DNA from: Comamonas koreensis
Lineage (GTDB): Bacteria; Pseudomonadota; Gammaproteobacteria; Burkholderiales; Burkholderiaceae_C
Length of the DNA stretch: 64,000 nt
Assembly (NCBI RefSeq): GCF_021026195.1
Contig: NZ_JAJNCT010000005.1
Location: forward strand, 915,293 to 979,292
Reading direction: 5' to 3'
Shown here: piece by piece, positions 8,748-17,318 of the stretch
Layout: every line of letters starts with the position of its first letter
How positions within the stretch are numbered: position 1 is the first letter of the stretch
The notes under the pieces: model-generated
What the model was told of the DNA's origin: nothing
The model's input: only the letters and a program-made list of their open reading frames with translations
Databases searched by the model: none
Program-made: the position numbers and the translations under genes

Positions 8748-9731
8748 ATGGCAAAACCTGCAAGACGCACCAGCGCCCCCAGCCAGAGTGGTACCCAGAC
8801 CGGCCTGGTCGTTGCCAGCTATGGCCGCCACTGCGTGGTGGAAACCCCGGACGGCGTGCGCCGCATCTGCCACCCCCGGGGCAAGAAGAGCCAGGCCGTC
8901 GTCGGCGACCAGGTGCGCTGGCTGGCCCCGCCGCCGGGCCAGGGCGACGAGGGCACGATCGAGAAAGTGCTGGAGCGCCGCAATGTCTTCTACCGCCAGG
9001 ACGACATCCGCACCAAGACCTTTGCCGCCAACCTGGACCAGCTGCTGATCCTGATCGCGGCCGAGCCCGTCTTCAGCGAGGTGCAGTTGGCACGCGCGCT
9101 GATTGCGGCGGAAGCTGCGCACATCACGCCCGTCATCGCCCTCAACAAGATGGACCTGGGCGAGCCCTTCTTGCGCGCCTGGGAACGGCTGGAGCCCTAC
9201 CGCACGATGCGCGACCAGGCCGAGGACCCGCCGCACTACATGGTGCTGCCGTTCGCGCTGGAAGGCGCCGACGAGGAAGACCGCGACGCCATCTACGGCC
9301 TGCTCGAAGGCAAGACCACCTTGGTGCTCGGCCCCTCGGGTGTCGGCAAGAGCACCTTGATCAACCTGCTGATACCGGGTGCGAATGTGGCGACCAACGA
9401 GATCTCGCAGGCGCTGAACACCGGCAAGCACACGACCACCAGCACCACCTTGTACTGGGTGGATGAGGCACGCAAGACCGCGCTGATCGACTCGCCCGGC
9501 TTCCAGGAGTTTGGCCTGTACCACATCGCGCCCACGCAGCTGGCCGCCTGCATGCCCGACATCGGTGCCCATGCCAAGGAATGCAAGTTCTACAACTGCA
9601 CCCATCTGCACGAGCCCGGCTGCGGCGTGATCAACGCGGTGCAAAACGGCCATGCCGAGCTGCCGATCAGCGAAAACCGCTACCGCATCTACAGCGAGCT
9701 GTTTGACGAGCTCAACCTGAGCGCCTACTAA
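8748..9731 (+). CDS. rsgA: Ribosome small subunit-dependent GTPase A
   Basis: The 327-residue protein is a circularly permuted GTPase that checks late 30S maturation. The order of motifs shows the permutation: OB-fold N-terminus, G4 NKMD near residue 133, then the P-loop GPSGVGKST at 195-203, and DSPGFQEFG (G3). A C-terminal zinc site, CKFYNCTHLHEPGC, is near residues 282-295. The start ATG at 8748 is 5 nt after the phhB stop. It ends 12 nt before the converging LysR gene, with no terminator between. Confidence 0.96.
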   Translation: MAKPARRTSAPSQSGTQTGLVVASYGRHCVVETPDGVRRICHPRGKKSQAVVGDQVRWLAPPPGQGDEGTIEKVLERRNVFYRQDDIRTKTFAANLDQLLILIAAEPVFSEVQLARALIAAEAAHITPVIALNKMDLGEPFLRAWERLEPYRTMRDQAEDPPHYMVLPFALEGADEEDRDAIYGLLEGKTTLVLGPSGVGKSTLINLLIPGANVATNEISQALNTGKHTTTSTTLYWVDEARKTALIDSPGFQEFGLYHIAPTQLAACMPDIGAHAKECKFYNCTHLHEPGCGVINAVQNGHAELPISENRYRIYSELFDELNLSAY

Positions 9732-9743
9732 AACTGTTGATAC

Positions 9744-10709
9744 TTAGCCCCGGCACCACTGTTTGGGCAGGGTCTCGGCATGGCCCAGGTCGACATGGGC
9801 TTTCAGAAAATCAAGCACCGCGCGGGTGCGCGACGGCAGGCGCTCGGGCTTGCCCAGGTAGACCGCATGGATGGGCTCCAGCACGCCGGTGTTGAAGGCC
9901 TCCAGCACCACCTGCAGCCGGCCCGCCGCGATATCGTGCCAGGCATGGAACAGCGACAGCCGCGCCAGCCCCACCCCCTCCACTGCCAGGTTGCGCATTA
10001 CATCGCCATCGTTGACGCGCAGCAGCTCGCCAATCGGCACCTCCACATCCTGCCCCGCCACCCGAAATGGCCAGTGCGGCACCGTGCGCTGGTAGTTCCA
10101 GCCAATGCGCACATGGCCGCCCAGCGTATCGGGGTGTGTGGGCACGCCATGCGCATCCAGGTAGGCCGGTGCCGCCACGATCACCTGGCGGGTATGGCCC
10201 AGCAGCCGCGCCACCATGTCCGAGGCCGGCAGCTTGCCCCAGCGGATCGCGATATCGGCCCGCGCCTCCATCAGGTCCACCACCTCGTCGGTAAAGCTCA
10301 GGTCCAGCACCAGGCCGGGGTACTGCTGCATCAGCCGGACCATCAGCGGCACCAGGATGGCCTGCCCGGTCGATGAGCTGGAGTTGATGCGCACAACGCC
10401 CTTGGGGGTGCTGCGCAGCGATGCGGCCGCTTCGGCCTCCTGCAGATCGGCCAGCACGCGCTGGCCGCGCTCATAGAGCTGGCGGCCCTCCGGCGTCAGC
10501 TGCACCCGGCGCGTGCTGCGCAGCAGCAGCTGCGCGCCCAGCCGCGCCTCCATGCGCGCCACGATCTTGCTGGTGGCCGAGGGCGACACGCCCAGGTGAC
10601 GGGCAGCGGCCGAGAAGCTGCCGTGCTCGGCCACTTGCACAAACACCTCCAGCTCGCCGGAGCGGTTGGTCTCAAAGGTCGAGCTGGCGGGAAAGGCGGG
10701 GTTTCGCAT
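9744..10709 (-). CDS. LysR-family transcriptional regulator
   Basis: The product is about 321 residues from the ATG at 10709. An N-terminal winged helix-turn-helix (ELEVFVQVAEHGSFSAAARHLGVSPSATSKIVARMEARLG) is followed by a periplasmic-binding-protein-like effector domain. Upstream in-frame starts at 10724 (ATG) and 10754 (GTG) cannot be excluded, because none has a good ribosome site. The gene diverges from an MFS exporter across 169 bp that contains an inverted repeat. It is probably the local regulator of that exporter; the inducer is unknown. Confidence 0.88.
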   Translation of the reverse strand: MRNPAFPASSTFETNRSGELEVFVQVAEHGSFSAAARHLGVSPSATSKIVARMEARLGAQLLLRSTRRVQLTPEGRQLYERGQRVLADLQEAEAAASLRSTPKGVVRINSSSSTGQAILVPLMVRLMQQYPGLVLDLSFTDEVVDLMEARADIAIRWGKLPASDMVARLLGHTRQVIVAAPAYLDAHGVPTHPDTLGGHVRIGWNYQRTVPHWPFRVAGQDVEVPIGELLRVNDGDVMRNLAVEGVGLARLSLFHAWHDIAAGRLQVVLEAFNTGVLEPIHAVYLGKPERLPSRTRAVLDFLKAHVDLGHAETLPKQWCRG

Positions 10710-10770
10710 GGTCAAAAGCGTCATAGCTGCAGATGGTGGTGGCAAATTCTGCACCTATTTATTCCATCTG

Positions 10771-10795
10771 GGAACAAATACCTTTCCATTGTTCC
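10771..10795. promoter_or_regulatory. Candidate LysR operator between regulator and exporter
   Basis: A perfect inverted repeat, GGAACAA at 10771-10777 and TTGTTCC at 10789-10795, has an 11-bp spacer. It sits in the divergent region between the LysR gene and the MFS gene. Dyads of this size are typical of LysR activation sites. The assignment to this regulator is inferred from position. Confidence 0.5.
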
Positions 10796-10878
10796 GGCTA
10801 CACAAGAATCAGGCGGCACTTCACAATCCATCTCCTCAACAAGGCCACCGGCCATCGCATCACACAAGGAAAACTCTC

Positions 10879-12045
10879 ATGCCTGTCTCATTGCTGGCGC
10901 TCGCCGCCGGTGCCTTTGGCATCGGCACCACCGAATTCATCATCATGGGCCTGCTCACCCAGGTCAGCCAGGACCTGGGCATCAGCATCCCCACGGCCGG
11001 CACCCTCATCTCCGGCTATGCCTTTGGCGTGGCCATTGGCGCGCCCGTGCTCACCCTGGCCACACGCCACTGGCCGCGCAAATGGCTGCTGCTGGGCCTG
11101 ATGCTGATCTTCATCGCCGGCAACATCGCCGCAGCCATGGCCCCCAGCTACGGCTGGCTGATGGGCGCGCGCATGCTGACCTCGCTCACCCATGGCACCT
11201 TCTTTGGCGTGGGCGCCGTCGTGGCCACCGGACTGGTGGCCAAGGACAAGCAGGCCTCGGCCATTGCGCTGATGTTCTCGGGCCTGACCCTGGCGACCTT
11301 GCTGGGTGTGCCTGCCGGCACCTGGATTGGCCAGCATTTTGGCTGGCGCATGGCCTTTGCGGCCGTGGCCGTGATCGGCGTGGTCGCGCTGGGCATTCTG
11401 GCCGCCTTTGTACCCAGCAAGCTCCAGCAGGCGGCGCCCGCTGCACTGCGCGATGAGCTGTCCATCCTGGCGAGCACGCCCTTGTGGCTGGGCCTGGGCA
11501 TGACGGTCTTCGGCTTTGGTGGTGTGTTTGCGCTCTACACCTATGTGGAGCCGCTGCTGTCGCAGATCACCCAGATGGGCAACACCGGTGTGGCCGTGAG
11601 CCTGCTGCTGTTTGGCGCCGGCTCGGCCCTGGGCAATATCGCCGGCGGCAAGCTGGCCGACCGGGGCGTGGTGCGCGCACTGTGGATCACCCTGGGCGCC
11701 TTGGTCGCCGTGCTGCTGGCAGGCCGCTGGGCCTTTGGCATCTCGGCCGGCGTGGCCATGGCCTATGTGACGGTGCTGGGCGTCGTCGCTTTCGCCACCG
11801 TGGCCCCCATGCAGATGCGGGTGATGCAAGGTGTGGGCAGCCAGGGCGCCACCCTGGCCTCCAGCCTGAACATTGCCGCCTTCAACCTGGGCAATGCACT
11901 GGGTGCCTGGGTCGGCGGTAGCCTGATTGCCGGCGCAGGCCTGCTGTCGATCATCTGGGGCGCTGCAGCGCTGTCGGCCATCGGCCTGGTGCTGGTGGCC
12001 ATGGGCCAGCGCCGCAGCCCTGCCGCTGCGCTGCAAACTGCCTGA
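10879..12045 (+). CDS. MFS transporter, DHA1 sugar/arabinose-efflux type
   Basis: The 388-residue inner-membrane protein has about 12 hydrophobic segments. The opening GAFGIGTTEFIIMGLLTQVSQDLGISIPTAG region is characteristic of the AraJ/YdhP/NepI group of H+-driven exporters. ATG 10879 is preceded by AAGGA at a spacing of 8 nt. It is divergent from a LysR gene. It ends 4 nt before the converging CobD/CbiB-like gene. The substrate is unknown. Confidence 0.9.
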   Translation: MPVSLLALAAGAFGIGTTEFIIMGLLTQVSQDLGISIPTAGTLISGYAFGVAIGAPVLTLATRHWPRKWLLLGLMLIFIAGNIAAAMAPSYGWLMGARMLTSLTHGTFFGVGAVVATGLVAKDKQASAIALMFSGLTLATLLGVPAGTWIGQHFGWRMAFAAVAVIGVVALGILAAFVPSKLQQAAPAALRDELSILASTPLWLGLGMTVFGFGGVFALYTYVEPLLSQITQMGNTGVAVSLLLFGAGSALGNIAGGKLADRGVVRALWITLGALVAVLLAGRWAFGISAGVAMAYVTVLGVVAFATVAPMQMRVMQGVGSQGATLASSLNIAAFNLGNALGAWVGGSLIAGAGLLSIIWGAAALSAIGLVLVAMGQRRSPAAALQTA

Positions 12046-12049
12046 TCGT

Positions 12050-13027
12050 TCAGCCCAGCAGACGCGCCAGGGTGAGCAGCGCGAGCAGCAACATCCAAAC
12101 AACGACGGAGCGCCACACCAGGCCCACCACGCTGCGCAGGTGGGCCACTTCCGGGTCACGGCCCGGGGTGGTGGCGCCATCGCCCTGGATCTGCAAGGGC
12201 GCTGCCGCATCGATATCCACACTGCGGGCGCGCAAGGCCACACCGCCCAGGCGCACATCGATGGCGCCGGCGGTGGCGGCCAGAATCACGCCATCGTTGT
12301 CATTGGGAAAATGCTGGGTCTGAAAGCGCCAGCCGTCGATCGCCTCTTCAAAATTGCCCACCACGGCAAAGCTCAGCGCGGTCAGCCGGGAGGGCAGCCA
12401 GTCCACCACCGTCCAGGCCTTGGCGGCGACCGTCTCGAAAGCGCCTTGCACCAGGGCGGCAGGCTCAGGCGACTTGCGCGCAAAGCGCGACGCATATTCA
12501 GCCATGCGGAAAAACACCGCGCCGGCAGGCCCCAGGCCCAGCGCCGAGCCGATGGAGTAGCAGGCCAGCACACCAAACACATGGCGGTGCGCGGCCAGTA
12601 CCGAGTATTCGATCACATGGCGCACGATCTCGCGGCGCGGCAGGTCATCGGCATTGACCTGCTGCCAATCGGCCAGGTACTGGCGCGCCTGCTCTTCGTC
12701 GCCGGACTCCAGCGCATGGCGGATGCGGGTGAAATGGTGGCTGAACTGGCGAAAGCCCAAGGTCACATACAGCACCAGCACATGCCAGGCCATCGCCAGC
12801 GGCCAGCCCACCAGGGTGACCAGCAGCCAGTGCATGCCCATGGCCAGCGCGGTGGGCAGCAGCACGGCCACGCTCCAGGCCAGCCAGCCGTGGCGTTGCT
12901 CGCCAGCATCCAGATTGCGGCTGAGCCATTGCACCCAGGCCCGCACGCCGGCATAGACCGGGTTGTCGCGGGACAGGGACTTGGCCTGCTCCAGCAGCAG
13001 GGCCATCAGCGTGGCGAAAAAACTCAT
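12050..13027 (-). CDS. CobD/CbiB-family membrane protein
   Basis: The 325-residue membrane protein resembles CobD/CbiB, the adenosylcobinamide-phosphate synthase of B12 assembly. Supporting stretches are GFRQFSHHFTRIRHALESGD, RREIVRHVIEYSVLAAHRHVFG, GPAGAVFFRMAEYAS and FAVVGNFEEAIDGWR. Hydrophobic segments occur at both ends and at about 50-90. No other cobalamin gene is nearby. In the absence of that context I call family membership only. The stretch resembling the CbiB 'REIVRHVIEYSVLAAHRHVFGV' region places it among the shorter paralogues found in Burkholderiales. Its real reaction is uncertain. Confidence 0.72.
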   Translation of the reverse strand: MSFFATLMALLLEQAKSLSRDNPVYAGVRAWVQWLSRNLDAGEQRHGWLAWSVAVLLPTALAMGMHWLLVTLVGWPLAMAWHVLVLYVTLGFRQFSHHFTRIRHALESGDEEQARQYLADWQQVNADDLPRREIVRHVIEYSVLAAHRHVFGVLACYSIGSALGLGPAGAVFFRMAEYASRFARKSPEPAALVQGAFETVAAKAWTVVDWLPSRLTALSFAVVGNFEEAIDGWRFQTQHFPNDNDGVILAATAGAIDVRLGGVALRARSVDIDAAAPLQIQGDGATTPGRDPEVAHLRSVVGLVWRSVVVWMLLLALLTLARLLG

Positions 13028-13074
13028 GGACAGTGATCATACCGGCTGTGATGTATCACACAAGCCGTTACAAA

Positions 13075-13818
13075 CTACAACGCGGGTGGAAACGCCAAAA
13101 ACCGGTACAAATTGCGCAGCATGCTGGCCGTAGCCCCCCAGATAAAGCGCTCGCTGCCCGACTCCGGGTCCTCATAGGGCATGGAGAGCCAGCGCCGGCT
13201 GAACTCCGGCGTGTCCAGCTGCTGCCAGTGGTGGTGCGCCGGGTTCATCAAGAAGGACAGCGGCACCTCGAACACCTCGTCCACCTCGCCCGGATTGGCC
13301 CGCAGCTTGAACGGTGGCTGCACCAGCCCGACGATGGGCGTCACCTCAAAGCCCGAGCCGGTGGCGTACTCGGGCAGGCGACCAATGATCTCGACCCGCT
13401 CGCGCGCCAGCCCCACCTCTTCCCAGGCCTCACGCAGCGCGGTGTCGTTGATATCGCGGTCCTCCGGATCCTGGCGGCCGCCGGGGAAGGCAATCTGTCC
13501 GGAATGGTTGCTCAGGCCGGCACTGCGCTGGGTCAGCAGCACATGCATCTCCTGGCGCTGCACCAGCGCCACCAGCACGGCGGCCTTGGCCGGGGGGCGG
13601 TCCGTCCAGCTGCGCTCGCGGAAGATCTCCGGCTCACCGCCATGCGGATGGGTGACAAAGGCCTGGCGCAGCGAATCGGCCAGCAACATACGCGGCGCGA
13701 CCGCCGGCAGGGCCGAATCGATCTGCACCACCGGTGCGCGGCGTGGATCCATGATGGACGACACCCGGGCGGTGGCGGCGGGGGATGGGGAAGGCGAGGG
13801 AGAGGATGCGTTGGACAT
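13075..13818 (-). CDS. Nudix hydrolase, CoA pyrophosphatase (NudL/YeaB) type
   Basis: The product has 247 residues from the ATG at 13818. It carries a complete Nudix box, beginning GGRQDPEDRD and ending REAWEEVGL, about residues 123-147 (G-x5-E-x7-REAxEExGL). The preceding LLTQRSAGLSNHSGQIAFPG matches the UPF0035/CoA-pyrophosphatase signature LLTxRS...HxGQxxFPGG. The enzyme would split CoA or acyl-CoA to 3',5'-ADP and phosphopantetheine. The N-terminus is Ser/Pro-rich and variable. It is the next gene after rplS but lies beyond the rplS terminator. Confidence 0.92.
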   Translation of the reverse strand: MSNASSPSPSPSPAATARVSSIMDPRRAPVVQIDSALPAVAPRMLLADSLRQAFVTHPHGGEPEIFRERSWTDRPPAKAAVLVALVQRQEMHVLLTQRSAGLSNHSGQIAFPGGRQDPEDRDINDTALREAWEEVGLARERVEIIGRLPEYATGSGFEVTPIVGLVQPPFKLRANPGEVDEVFEVPLSFLMNPAHHHWQQLDTPEFSRRWLSMPYEDPESGSERFIWGATASMLRNLYRFLAFPPAL

Positions 13819-13846
13819 AGACGGGGGCAGCAAGCAGCGGCCCATG

Positions 13847-13882
13847 TAAAAAAGCCGCCACAGCTTGCACTGTAGCGGCTTT
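13847..13882 (-). terminator. Terminator of the rpsP-rimM-trmD-rplS operon
   Basis: On the minus strand an AAAGCCGC/GCGGCTTT stem with an inner CAG/CTG is followed by a T run. It lies about 27 nt after the rplS stop. Confidence 0.85.
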
Positions 13883-13908
13883 CAGCACTGGGCTCTGTCG
13901 CAGCGTTA

Positions 13909-14292
13909 TTACGCAGCTGCCACAGGTGCTGCCTTGCGTGCTGGCAGCTTTTCCTTGATACGAGCCGACTTGCCGCTGCGTTCACGCAGGTAGTACAGCT
14001 TGGCACGGCGCACATCGCCGCGACGCTTGACTTCGATACCGGCGATCATAGGGCTGTAGGTTTGGAACGTACGTTCCACGCCTTCGCCGCTGGAGATCTT
14101 GCGCACGGTGAAGCCGCTGTTCAGACCGCGATTGCGCTTGGCAATCACCACGCCTTCGTAAGCCTGCACGCGCTTGCGCGTACCTTCAACAACGTTCACG
14201 CTCACGATCACGGTGTCGCCAGGGGCAAATTCAGGAATGGTCTTGTTCAGGCGAGCAATTTCTTCTTGCTCGAGAATCTGGATCAGGTTCAT
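13909..14292 (-). CDS. rplS: 50S ribosomal protein L19
   Basis: The 127-residue protein is L19, which sits at the interface of the ribosomal subunits. The family core is clear: [22 protein letters not shown], then the block [22 protein letters not shown], and [21 protein letters not shown] chose MNLIQILEQ at 14292 rather than the in-frame codon 4 residues upstream, because it matches the usual start. It is the last gene of the operon, 133 nt after trmD. Confidence 0.97.
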   Translation of the reverse strand: MNLIQILEQEEIARLNKTIPEFAPGDTVIVSVNVVEGTRKRVQAYEGVVIAKRNRGLNSGFTVRKISSGEGVERTFQTYSPMIAGIEVKRRGDVRRAKLYYLRERSGKSARIKEKLPARKAAPVAAA

Positions 14293-14425
14293 GGTTTCAT
14301 CCAACGATCATACGCGCGCCATGAATTTGGCAGCCGCGCCCAGCACGGTGTACGGGGCATGTGCGGCATGTTGCTTCTCTCACCATTGAAAAAAGCGGCC
14401 GTGTAGAGGATCGTAAAACCGGCAA

Positions 14426-15202
14426 TTATAGCGGTTTTGCCAAATTTACCAAATCGTCACTGGCCAGCAGCTGCTCATCCTTGCGGCTGAGCTGCTTGCG
14501 GCTGCGCGCCTGGTCCAGCAGCTCAGGGCGGTGGATGGCCGTGTTGCGCAGGCTTTGCTCGCGGCGCCAGCGCTCGATATTGGCATGGTGGCCCGACAGC
14601 AGGGCCGCCGGCACTGGCTCACCCTCCCAGACCTCGGGCCGGGTGTAGTGGGGGCAATCCAACAGGCCGTCGAGCGCGGGGTTGAAGCTGTCGAACTGGT
14701 GGCTGCCCTCGTCATGCAGCACACCGGGTTGCAGGCGGGCCACCGCATCGAGCAAGGCCATCGCCGCAATCTCACCGCCAGAAAGCACAAAATCGCCCAG
14801 GCTCAGCTGCACATCGACATGGCGGTCAATAAAGCGCTGGTCCACGCCTTCATAGCGGCCGCACAGCAGGATGGCCCCTTGCGAATCGGACCAGCCCTGC
14901 ACCTGGGCATGGTCAATGCGCTCGCCAATCGGCGAGAACAGCACCAGCGGCGCAGGCTCAGCCTCGGCACGCGCGGCGCGGATAGCGGCCAGGCAATCGG
15001 CCAGCGGCTGGGCCATCATCACCATGCCGGGGCCGCCACCAAAGGGGCGGTCATCCACGCGGCGGTAGTTGCCGGGTGCGTAATCGCGCGGGTTCCAGCA
15101 CTGCACTGCCACCTGGCCGCTGCTGTAGGCGCGGCGCGTCACGCCCACCTCGACAAAGGGGCTGAACAGCTCGGGGAACAAGGTGATGATGTCAAAGCGC
15201 AT
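14426..15202 (-). CDS. trmD: tRNA (guanine-N1-)-methyltransferase
   Basis: The 258-residue SPOUT methyltransferase makes m1G37 in tRNAs, preventing frameshifts. Diagnostic stretches are [13 protein letters not shown] at the start, [33 protein letters not shown] and [15 protein letters not shown] (trefoil knot, AdoMet site), and the C-terminal [10 protein letters not shown]. Length and order in the operon (rpsP-rimM-trmD-rplS) are standard. It starts 39 nt after rimM. Confidence 0.97.
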   Translation of the reverse strand: MRFDIITLFPELFSPFVEVGVTRRAYSSGQVAVQCWNPRDYAPGNYRRVDDRPFGGGPGMVMMAQPLADCLAAIRAARAEAEPAPLVLFSPIGERIDHAQVQGWSDSQGAILLCGRYEGVDQRFIDRHVDVQLSLGDFVLSGGEIAAMALLDAVARLQPGVLHDEGSHQFDSFNPALDGLLDCPHYTRPEVWEGEPVPAALLSGHHANIERWRREQSLRNTAIHRPELLDQARSRKQLSRKDEQLLASDDLVNLAKPL

Positions 15203-15241
15203 AAAGATTCTCCCCGCTGGCGGCCTGTGTGCCCGGCACGA

Positions 15242-15814
15242 TCAGTAGTCCGGCTGCCAGTCGACCGTGATGCGCTTGTTGGGCAGCGAGACCTCGTCGA
15301 CAAAGGCGTCGACAAACGGGATCAGGCGCTCCTGCGTCTTGCCGTCTTCTTCATAGTTCAGCACCAGCACGGTCTGGGGGCCGGAGGCCATCAGGTCACT
15401 CACGGTGCCCAGTGCCACGCCTTCGCGGTTGACCACGGCCAGACCCAGCAGGTCCACCCAGTAGTACTCGCCGTCTTCGGTCTTGGGGAAATCGGCGCGC
15501 GAGATGAACACCCGGGCACCCTTGAGCTTTTCCGCCTGGTCGCGGTCGTCCACGCCCTGGGCCCAGCCCACCATGCCATCGCCATGGAAACGCGCCTGGC
15601 GCATCTCCAGCTGGGCAACGCCCTGGAAGTGGCGTGCACCCTTCTCGGGTGGCTGGATGAACCACAGCTTGGACTTGAGCAGCGCCTGCGGGTCGGGGCT
15701 GAGGGCAATCACCTTGAACCAGCCCTTGACGCCCCAGGCATCGGCGATGCGCGCCACTTCAATGGCGTCATCGGGCAAGGTGGCAGGGCTTAACAACAAC
15801 TCGGTAGCGGGCAT
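15242..15814 (-). CDS. rimM: Ribosome maturation factor RimM
   Basis: The 190-residue protein binds S19 and helps 30S head assembly. The N-terminal RimM domain contains the family's VARIADAWGVKGWFKVIALSPDP region (RIxxxxGxxG), and the PRC-barrel domain contains GEYYWVDLLGLAVVNREG and VLVLNYEEDGKTQERLIPFV. It ends with VDWQPDY. It is the second gene of the ribosomal operon. A hairpin with a T run lies between rpsP and rimM and may lower its expression. Confidence 0.96.
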   Translation of the reverse strand: MPATELLLSPATLPDDAIEVARIADAWGVKGWFKVIALSPDPQALLKSKLWFIQPPEKGARHFQGVAQLEMRQARFHGDGMVGWAQGVDDRDQAEKLKGARVFISRADFPKTEDGEYYWVDLLGLAVVNREGVALGTVSDLMASGPQTVLVLNYEEDGKTQERLIPFVDAFVDEVSLPNKRITVDWQPDY

Positions 15815-15831
15815 GGCAGTTCAACAGGGCA

Positions 15832-15871
15832 ATAAAAAACGGGCCGCAGTGCTCATCGCAGCAGCGGCCCG
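15832..15871 (-). terminator. Internal terminator/attenuator between rpsP and rimM
   Basis: On the minus strand the CGGGCCGC/GCGGCCCG stem (15840-15847 with 15864-15871) is followed by GTTTTTTATT. This looks like a working intrinsic terminator inside the operon. It would let rpsP be made in excess of rimM and trmD. Confidence 0.75.
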
Positions 15872-15917
15872 CATGCACGAATGGTACCGGAGCACCATCC
15901 ATGATGAGAGAGGCAAA

Positions 15918-16169
15918 TTAAGCAGCCTTGGCAGCAGCTTGCTTGACCAGACGGTCCACGGTGGTGGAAGCCTGAGCACCAACGCTCTTCCAGTAAGCCA
16001 CGCGGTCCAGAGCAACGCGCAGGCCTTCAACGCCTTCCTTGGCCAGTGGGTTGTAGAAACCCACGCGCTCGATGAACGAGCCGTCACGGCGCACGCGCTT
16101 GTCAGCAACAACGATGTTGTAGAACGGACGGGCCTTGGAGCCGCCACGGGAGAGTCGAATAACGACCAT
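15918..16169 (-). CDS. rpsP: 30S ribosomal protein S16
   Basis: The 83-residue protein is S16. [20 protein letters not shown] and [13 protein letters not shown] are the family signatures. The ATG at 16169 gives the normal length and N-terminus; codons up to 16 residues upstream are open but not conserved. It is the first gene of the rpsP-rimM-trmD-rplS operon and diverges from the acetyltransferase gene. Confidence 0.97.
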   Translation of the reverse strand: MVVIRLSRGGSKARPFYNIVVADKRVRRDGSFIERVGFYNPLAKEGVEGLRVALDRVAYWKSVGAQASTTVDRLVKQAAAKAA

Positions 16170-16276
16170 AATAATCCTTCGGGTGGTTAGTTTTCTTACC
16201 ACGTTTGAGACACGCAACTAGCCACCCGGCCAGCGACACGCAGTAAAGCCGCAAATTATACAAACTTCTTTCAACC

Positions 16277-16804
16277 ATGCCAAGTGTTCGTGCCAGCACC
16301 CCCCAGGATCTTCCCGCCATCACCCGCATTTATGCCCACCATGTGCTGCATGGCACGGGCAGCTTTGAGACCGAAGCCCCCAGCGAAGAGGAAATGACCC
16401 GACGCCGAGACGAGGTATTGTCGCGCCAGCTCCCCTACCTGGTGGCCGAGGATGCCGACGGCCAGATCCTGGGCTTTGCCTATGCGAACTGGTTCAAGGC
16501 GCGGCCAGCCTACCGCTTCTCGGCGGAGGACTCGATCTATGTGGCAGATGGCCAACATGGCCGGGGCCTGGGGCGCCTGCTGATGGACGCCTTGATCGCG
16601 CACTGCGAGGCCGCCGGTGTGCGCAAGCTCATCGCCGTGATCGGTGACTCCAACAACCTCGGCTCGGTCGGCGTGCACCGCGCAGCCGGTTTTAGCCAGG
16701 TGGGCGTGATGCGCTCGGTGGGCTGGAAATTTGGCCGCTGGTTGGATATCGTGATGATGGAAAAAACCCTGGGCGATGGAGACCACAGCGCCCCCGCCAC
16801 CTAA
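16277..16804 (+). CDS. GNAT N-acetyltransferase, PAT/MnaT type
   Basis: The 175-residue protein is a GCN5-related acetyltransferase of the phosphinothricin/methionine-sulfone group. It has the typical IYAHHVLHGTGSFETEAPS near residues 18-36, RPAYRFSAEDSIYVADGQHGRGLGRLL with the acetyl-CoA binding motif (QHGRGLG), and GDSNNLGSVGVHRAAGF. Members acetylate methionine sulfoximine, methionine sulfone or related amino acid analogues. The gene ends 16 nt before the TM2-domain gene, so the two may be co-transcribed. Confidence 0.9.
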   Translation: MPSVRASTPQDLPAITRIYAHHVLHGTGSFETEAPSEEEMTRRRDEVLSRQLPYLVAEDADGQILGFAYANWFKARPAYRFSAEDSIYVADGQHGRGLGRLLMDALIAHCEAAGVRKLIAVIGDSNNLGSVGVHRAAGFSQVGVMRSVGWKFGRWLDIVMMEKTLGDGDHSAPAT

Positions 16805-16820
16805 CCCACCCTACCCGCCT

Positions 16821-17300
16821 ATGAGCCACCCCCTCACCCACGCAATGCCGCGCAGCAAGAGCAAGACCTTGGCCACCTGGCTGGCTTTTCTGGGGGGGCC
16901 GCTGGGCCTGCACCGCTTCTACCTGTATGGCCTGGGCGACATGATCGGCTGGCTGCTGCCCATTCCCACGGCGCTGGGCCTGTATGGCATGGAGCGCATT
17001 GCCAGCCATGGCATTGACGACCAGGTCAGCTGGCTGCTGGTGCCGCTGCTGGGCTTCACCATTGCGGCCTGCGCATTGACAGCCATCGTCTACGGGCTGA
17101 TGGCACCTGAGAAGTGGAACGCGCGCCACAACCCCAGCCTGCCCGAAGACGCGCTGCCCGGCCGCACCCGCTGGCTGACGATTTTCGGCATTGTGGCTTC
17201 GCTCCTGATCGGCACCACGATCCTGATGGCCAGCCTGGCCTACAGCTTCGAGCACTACTTCCAGTACCAGATCGAGGAAGCGCGCAAGATTTCGCAGTAA
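16821..17300 (+). CDS. TM2-domain-containing membrane protein
   Basis: The 159-residue protein begins with a TM2-like pair of helices (LATWLAFLGGPLGLHRFYLYGLGDMIGWLLP), whose G-L-H-R-F-Y-L turn is the hallmark of the family. Two more hydrophobic segments follow at about 70-95 and 120-140. TM2 proteins are small inner-membrane proteins of unknown function. An alternative in-frame start MPRSKSK lies 8 codons downstream. The gene follows the acetyltransferase by 16 nt and converges on the alpha/beta hydrolase gene with an 18-nt gap. Confidence 0.85.
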   Translation: MSHPLTHAMPRSKSKTLATWLAFLGGPLGLHRFYLYGLGDMIGWLLPIPTALGLYGMERIASHGIDDQVSWLLVPLLGFTIAACALTAIVYGLMAPEKWNARHNPSLPEDALPGRTRWLTIFGIVASLLIGTTILMASLAYSFEHYFQYQIEEARKISQ

Positions 17301-17318
17301 GGAGATGGTGGTGCAAGG

